Below, one piece after another: positions 62,326 through 64,000 of a DNA stretch of 64,000 nucleotides. The translations under genes were made by a program, and so were the position numbers. This DNA is from Maribacter sp044594925 (GTDB lineage: Bacteria; Bacteroidota; Bacteroidia; Flavobacteriales; Flavobacteriaceae): positions 1,364,001 through 1,428,000 of the forward strand of contig NZ_CP138991.1 of assembly GCF_044594925.1 (NCBI RefSeq), in the 5' to 3' direction. The notes beneath the pieces were generated by a model. It made no database searches. It was not told where the DNA came from and saw nothing but the letters and a program-made list of their open reading frames with translations. Position 1 is the first letter of the stretch, and each line of letters begins with the position of its first letter.

Positions 62326-64000
62326 TTAATTCCCCACTACAGTGGACATATTAGAGACCGTAAACAATTGCTGGTTTACGTTCTTTAGGCTTAGCTTAAA
62401 TAATTTGGTCTCCTTACGTTGCGACGCACTACCGTAGTTATGGTAGATAGTCGCTTTAAGGTATGTGGGTGTCAAACTTTTGTTTCCAAAATATTTGGCG
62501 TTTACTTTCCATACCCCTTTAACACTTTCATCTATTAGATATTCTTCACTGGAGAAACCGGATATTTTTTCATTCTTAATACGATCTGCATCAGCAAAGA
62601 GGGAATGTTCAGATTTGTAGTAGTTCCCCTCCGGATTTACAAACTGTAGCTCAAACTCCGCCTCACTATCGTTCCACTCGAATACCAATCGCGTACCATC
62701 GAACTCATCGTCCAACACAAGGTTCTTCAGTTCTTTCTTGCTTAGCAAATCTTCTCCCTTTAAAGCGATTAGATTGTTCAGCTCGCGCTCAATAATAATG
62801 TTCAGGTCGTCCTCCGCCCTTAGAAAACCCTCATCCAATAGATAGCCGTATCTGGCATACATTGTCGCTGCTTTTTTATACTCCCCTATTTCCCGGTAAC
62901 TATTTGCTAAATCCATATAGGACTGTCCGTAATTGGCGCGGAGGATAAAAAGTTCCTTATAAAGCTCGTTCGCCTTTTCTAGTCTCCCCTCTTTTTGATA
63001 GTTGTAGGCCAAGGCTTTTAATGCCAAGGGATCGGAATTGAAAAGTTCTTTGTTCTCTTCGATGATACTATTAGCGAATTTGTCGTTTCCAAGTTCCTCT
63101 GAAAAATACTGATACGCATCGAGCATAAAATGGTAGGATATACGGTACTGACCCAATCGCTCACCGTAAATTTTCTTCGCCTCCTCTTCGGATGCACTAC
63201 TTCTCAATTGCCTTAGATATTCAGGAACGTTATTCGAGATTTCCAACGCTATGGCATCGTTCTCGAAAATATTATTTCGGAGTCTAGCTAAATCATTAGG
63301 CACTTGAGAAGTGTTTTTTCCATAACTCGCATTTTTTTGGTTTATAACAATAACCCCTCCATTACCAATAAATCCATATCTTCCAGTTGCATTTAACCCC
63401 GTTATAATTGCTATACGTTCAATATTCTCTACAGCAATAAAAGTGGGAGGTTCCGTAAAGACCATACCATCTACATCAAATAGAGCCCCTCCAAAACCCA
63501 CTCCTGCCGCTCCTCTGAAATATACTCTTACATCTGAAGATGCGGGGCCATTGGGAGTAGTGAAATTTGACATTCTTTCCACACGTAGTCCAGGATATCT
63601 AAATTGTAATGCCGATAAGAAATCTATGCCCCCCAGAGGCAAATCACCACCTTCAATAATTTTAATGCGATAACTTACGGATTCCTTATCGATGATTCCA
63701 AAGGCAGTATTAATTAGATTTTTGTCTAAATAATAATCTTCCCTAAGTTGTTTTTGGTTTCTTCGTGGCTTTGTCTTGGTTACCGTAACATTCTCTAACT
63801 GATTTATTTTTGGTGTCATTTTAATATTTAATCTACGACTAACATCCTCCACTAATATCTCTACGGTTTCCAACCCAACATAACTATAACGAAGTAAAGC
63901 ACCTTCTTTTACATTTAAGCTGTAATAACCGTTTGCATCGGTCTTCGTTCCATTGTCTGAATTTGATACTGAAATATTGACATCCTCAATCGGTGCAACA
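62326..64000 (-). CDS. TonB plug-domain protein with TPR repeats (paralogue B), N-terminus outside window
   Basis: The frame is open through 64000, so the start lies past the window; a TTG at 63873 is internal. The visible 558 residues have the carboxypeptidase-like domain (VAPIEDVNISVSNSDNGTKT), the plug (FRGAAGVGFGGALFDVDGMV, YGFIGNGGVIVIN), TPR-like helices (LALKALAYNYQKEGRLEKA) and the C-terminal beta domain. The first and last thirds are nearly identical to paralogue A in DNA and protein, while the plug has diverged (MSNFTTPNGPASSDVRVYF here). Likely the head, or near the head, of the three-gene operon. Confidence 0.82.
   Translation of the reverse strand, partial: VAPIEDVNISVSNSDNGTKTDANGYYSLNVKEGALLRYSYVGLETVEILVEDVSRRLNIKMTPKINQLENVTVTKTKPRRNQKQLREDYYLDKNLINTAFGIIDKESVSYRIKIIEGGDLPLGGIDFLSALQFRYPGLRVERMSNFTTPNGPASSDVRVYFRGAAGVGFGGALFDVDGMVFTEPPTFIAVENIERIAIITGLNATGRYGFIGNGGVIVINQKNASYGKNTSQVPNDLARLRNNIFENDAIALEISNNVPEYLRQLRSSASEEEAKKIYGERLGQYRISYHFMLDAYQYFSEELGNDKFANSIIEENKELFNSDPLALKALAYNYQKEGRLEKANELYKELFILRANYGQSYMDLANSYREIGEYKKAATMYARYGYLLDEGFLRAEDDLNIIIERELNNLIALKGEDLLSKKELKNLVLDDEFDGTRLVFEWNDSEAEFELQFVNPEGNYYKSEHSLFADADRIKNEKISGFSSEEYLIDESVKGVWKVNAKYFGNKSLTPTYLKATIYHNYGSASQRKETKLFKLSLKNVNQQLFTVSNMSTVVGN
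63939..64000 (-). repeat. 62-bp perfect duplication with 62161-62222
   Basis: The 62 bases at the window end equal 62161-62222 exactly and lie in the same coding position of the two paralogues, showing recent duplication or conversion. Confidence 0.9.

Noticed and set aside
1..64000. CRISPR array, insertion sequence, prophage or integrase
   Set aside because: No regularly spaced repeats, no transposase-like frame and no terminal inverted repeats were seen; the heptamer array is unspaced.

Overview
The window comes from a chromosome of a member of Bacteroidota, most likely a marine Flavobacteriaceae species (Maribacter/Zobellia/Arenibacter-like; genus not determined). The DNA is AT-rich. Genes almost never have a Shine-Dalgarno leader, and the recognisable promoters carry the Bacteroidota -7 box TAnnTTTG, some with a TTG about 19-21 bp upstream. 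Several families are typical of Flavobacteriia: DUF4834, a CAL67264-type membrane protein, YfhO, a BatA-domain protein, a barrel receptor with an N-terminal carboxypeptidase-like domain, and an alpha-oxoamine synthase beside a cysteine-synthase homologue. I see no phage, insertion sequence, integrase or CRISPR array. This is ordinary chromosome with a few unusual loci.

Layout. 1-4.2 kb: the end of ftsK, a LolA-like carrier, an LptF/G permease and a RibB with a dead second domain, as one tight + strand operon. 4.2-7.6 kb: a DegT aminotransferase, a TauE/SafE permease and tRNA-Ser(UGA) on the - strand, then a GT2 glycosyltransferase. 7.7-12 kb: a BatA-type protein, a dihydroorotase homologue without its metal ligands, a DUF4870-like protein and an esterase. 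12-18.1 kb: an MBL hydrolase, a large uncharacterised protein, Bcp, a cysteine-free endonuclease III, and two duplicated units of ECF sigma factor plus a 47-residue protein. 18.2-22.6 kb: uvrA and a very basic exported protein. 22.7-29 kb (- strand): an envelope operon YfhO / glycosyltransferase / flippase / pseudouridine synthase, with DUF4834 upstream.

29-42.2 kb: an outer-membrane protein, an acetyltransferase, a candidate sulfonolipid (capnine) gene pair, a prolyl oligopeptidase lipoprotein, YbaB, a thioredoxin, an OmpA protein with a repeat stalk, a YegP-like protein, threonine aldolase and a large zinc protease. 42.3-45.7 kb: a circularly permuted ATP-grasp / alpha-E / transglutaminase-like operon. 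45.8-54.5 kb: prfB with its programmed +1 frameshift, an ArsC-like protein, an outer-membrane receptor pair, a 57-residue membrane protein, fumC, a coiled-coil protein, an acetyltransferase and an MBL lipoprotein. 54.6-59.4 kb: ettA preceded by a 7-bp tandem repeat touching its start codon, a small membrane protein, an oxidoreductase and an acyl-CoA carboxylase beta subunit. 59.4-64 kb: an operon of two recently duplicated plug/TPR proteins and a third protein that appears to start at CTG; the first gene runs off the window.

The loci most worth following are the two sigma/47-residue-protein units, the heptanucleotide array at ettA, the plug/TPR paralogues with identical ends and a diverged centre, the candidate sulfonolipid pair, and three enzymes that lost hallmark residues (RibB second domain, dihydroorotase, endonuclease III). 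The only gene-free stretch over 300 bases is 16994-17315. It holds a terminator and a pair of short direct repeats, and no further gene that I can support.
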